Source of the DNA: an uncultured Paracoccaceae bacterium
GTDB lineage: Bacteria; Pseudomonadota; Alphaproteobacteria; Rhodobacterales; Rhodobacteraceae
Assembly (NCBI GenBank): GCA_938049225.1
Contig: CALICM010000038.1
Span: 41,262-105,261, forward strand
Length of the DNA: 64,000 nt
Direction of reading: 5' to 3'
This document shows, piece after piece, positions 63,016 through 64,000 of this stretch. The notes beneath the pieces are model-generated. The model searched no databases and was not told the origin of the DNA. It saw only the letters and a program-made list of their open reading frames with translations. Every line of letters begins with the position of its first letter. Position 1 is the stretch's first letter. The translations under genes were made by a program, and so were the position numbers.

Positions 63016-64000
63016 TCATTTTTTCCATGTGATGAAGGGGCAGTGGCCTTTGCCGTAAGTCTCAAAGCCGTCGCCAACAAACGGCACGCCCAGATATCGA
63101 CACCAGCTACCGGAAGCCGTGTATTCCCAGAGCAAATGCGGCCAGCCGTAGGTGAGGATGATAAGTGCCCCGGTGCCGAGGACAATCAGCGGTTTGATTG
63201 AGGTTGTGCCCACGAGCACTGCTAGGATAGGGCGCAACAGCGGACGGCGGGAACGTTCGATGATCTGCGTTCCGGCCCGCGTTGCCAAAGCCCGACCGCG
63301 CCGGATGCGCATTTTCACTCTGCCCAAAAATTGTTTTCCGCCATGGAGCGGGTTGTTCGCCACCTGCGCGCGCCAGGGTGCGACTTCGTGATATCCGGCC
63401 TTGAGCGCACGTGCGGGCGGCAGGTTTTTGATGAATAGAATTTGCTCGTCATCCGGCAAGCGGCGGATTTGATCGGGGGTGAGCAGCGGCTTTTTGGCCT
63501 TACCGATGGATAGGCTCGGCATCGCGCCCGGCGCGCTGCCCATGCCGAAGCTCTCGGATGTGATCTCTTCTTCGCCCAGCATCCGGCTCACGAGGCTGGC
63601 GGTCTCGAAGGACGAGACGCCGAAGAATTGCTTCACATCGGTTTGGCTCAGGATTGTGGCCAGTGCCTCACGCCCATAGACGCGGGAGACTTCCTCCAAC
63701 TCCTGAACCACCATCCAGCAGCGCACGCCATAACCGCCAAGGGCGGTGAGCGCGTTCGGCAGGCCTGACAGACGGTAATTGGTGAATTCATCCAAGAGGA
63801 ACTGGACGGGCGTGGCATCATCGCTGCGTACCAGCTCTTTCAGAGCCGCCCAGATCAGGAGGCCCAACCAAGGCGCGAAAACATCCATGCGGCTGTAGTC
63901 GCAAACGAGAAACAGCGTGGTTTTTTCGCGCTTAAGGTCGGAGAAGCGGAAGTCACAATGCGCCATCGACGGGGCAAGTCGTCCGCTGGGGCCGAAGGCA
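63016..64000 (-). CDS. TraG/VirD4-type conjugation coupling protein, C-terminal part (cut by window end)
   Basis: The frame is open through the right edge, so only about 328 C-terminal residues are visible. The ATPase Walker B-like VQFLLDEFTNYRLSGLPNALTALGGYGVRCWMVVQELEEVSRVYG and SQTDVKQFFGVSSFETASLVSRMLGEE identify the TraM-recognition/TraG C-terminal region of type IV secretion coupling proteins, which deliver DNA to the conjugation channel. Unusually, a hydrophobic segment (PLIVLGTGALIILTYGWPHLLW) lies near the C-terminus, after the ATPase region. Confidence 0.85.
   Translation of the reverse strand, partial: AFGPSGRLAPSMAHCDFRFSDLKREKTTLFLVCDYSRMDVFAPWLGLLIWAALKELVRSDDATPVQFLLDEFTNYRLSGLPNALTALGGYGVRCWMVVQELEEVSRVYGREALATILSQTDVKQFFGVSSFETASLVSRMLGEEEITSESFGMGSAPGAMPSLSIGKAKKPLLTPDQIRRLPDDEQILFIKNLPPARALKAGYHEVAPWRAQVANNPLHGGKQFLGRVKMRIRRGRALATRAGTQIIERSRRPLLRPILAVLVGTTSIKPLIVLGTGALIILTYGWPHLLWEYTASGSWCRYLGVPFVGDGFETYGKGHCPFITWKK

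Overview
The window reads as a chromosomal segment of a marine Rhodobacteraceae (Roseobacter-group) alphaproteobacterium. The evidence is the succinate dehydrogenase / 2-oxoglutarate dehydrogenase / succinyl-CoA synthetase supercluster interleaved with ethylmalonyl-CoA pathway genes, a LuxI/LuxR pair, an intracellular PHB depolymerase, a LodA-type quinoprotein oxidase, and very dense ATGA-overlapping gene packing in GC-rich DNA.

Layout. 1-4826 is a tight seven-gene plus-strand operon of unusual content: two unrecognised proteins (the first cut by the window edge), a DUF4438 protein, a Trp-punctuated acidic protein, a trypsin-like protease without signal peptide, a SAM methyltransferase and a LuxR-type HTH protein. 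4845-8749 is a lodA/lodB-like oxidase module bracketed by two related ~100 bp inverted-repeat elements. 8750-19147 holds housekeeping genes: an SH3 protein, a 2-hydroxyacid dehydrogenase, moeB, dut, coaBC, a ChaN-like protein, rpoH, a glutathione transferase and comM. 19397-27147 holds an acidic orphan, an hsp20 gene with a sigma-32 promoter and a ROSE-like RNA thermometer, trpB, two poly-aspartate PepSY-like exported proteins next to a membrane LuxR-type protein, pth and the L25 gene. 27269-28884 is a quorum-sensing locus.

29099-56551 is the central-carbon block. It contains ccr and ecm with two exported PilJ-domain proteins between them, sdhCDAB with two small lipoprotein-like genes inside, mch, mcl2, mdh, sucC, a run of small Cys-containing exported proteins, sucD, an AT-richer insert, sucA, sucB, two MAPEG genes and lpd. 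It couples acetyl-CoA assimilation (crotonyl-CoA to ethylmalonyl-CoA to mesaconyl-CoA to malyl-CoA to malate) to the TCA cycle. A perfect palindrome, TGTGATCACA, occurs once upstream of sdhC and twice, 21 bp apart, upstream of sucC, suggesting a common regulator.

56664-60424 carries a GntR regulator, an SH3 protein, a YgjP-like metallopeptidase, the PHB depolymerase and a TIGR02300 protein. From the tRNA-Ala(GGC) gene at 60507 to the right edge is the end of an integrated conjugative element: a large serine recombinase whose last codons are antisense to the tRNA, three small coupled genes and the C-terminal part of a VirD4/TraG-type coupling protein. All functional calls are from reading the sequence; no database search was run.
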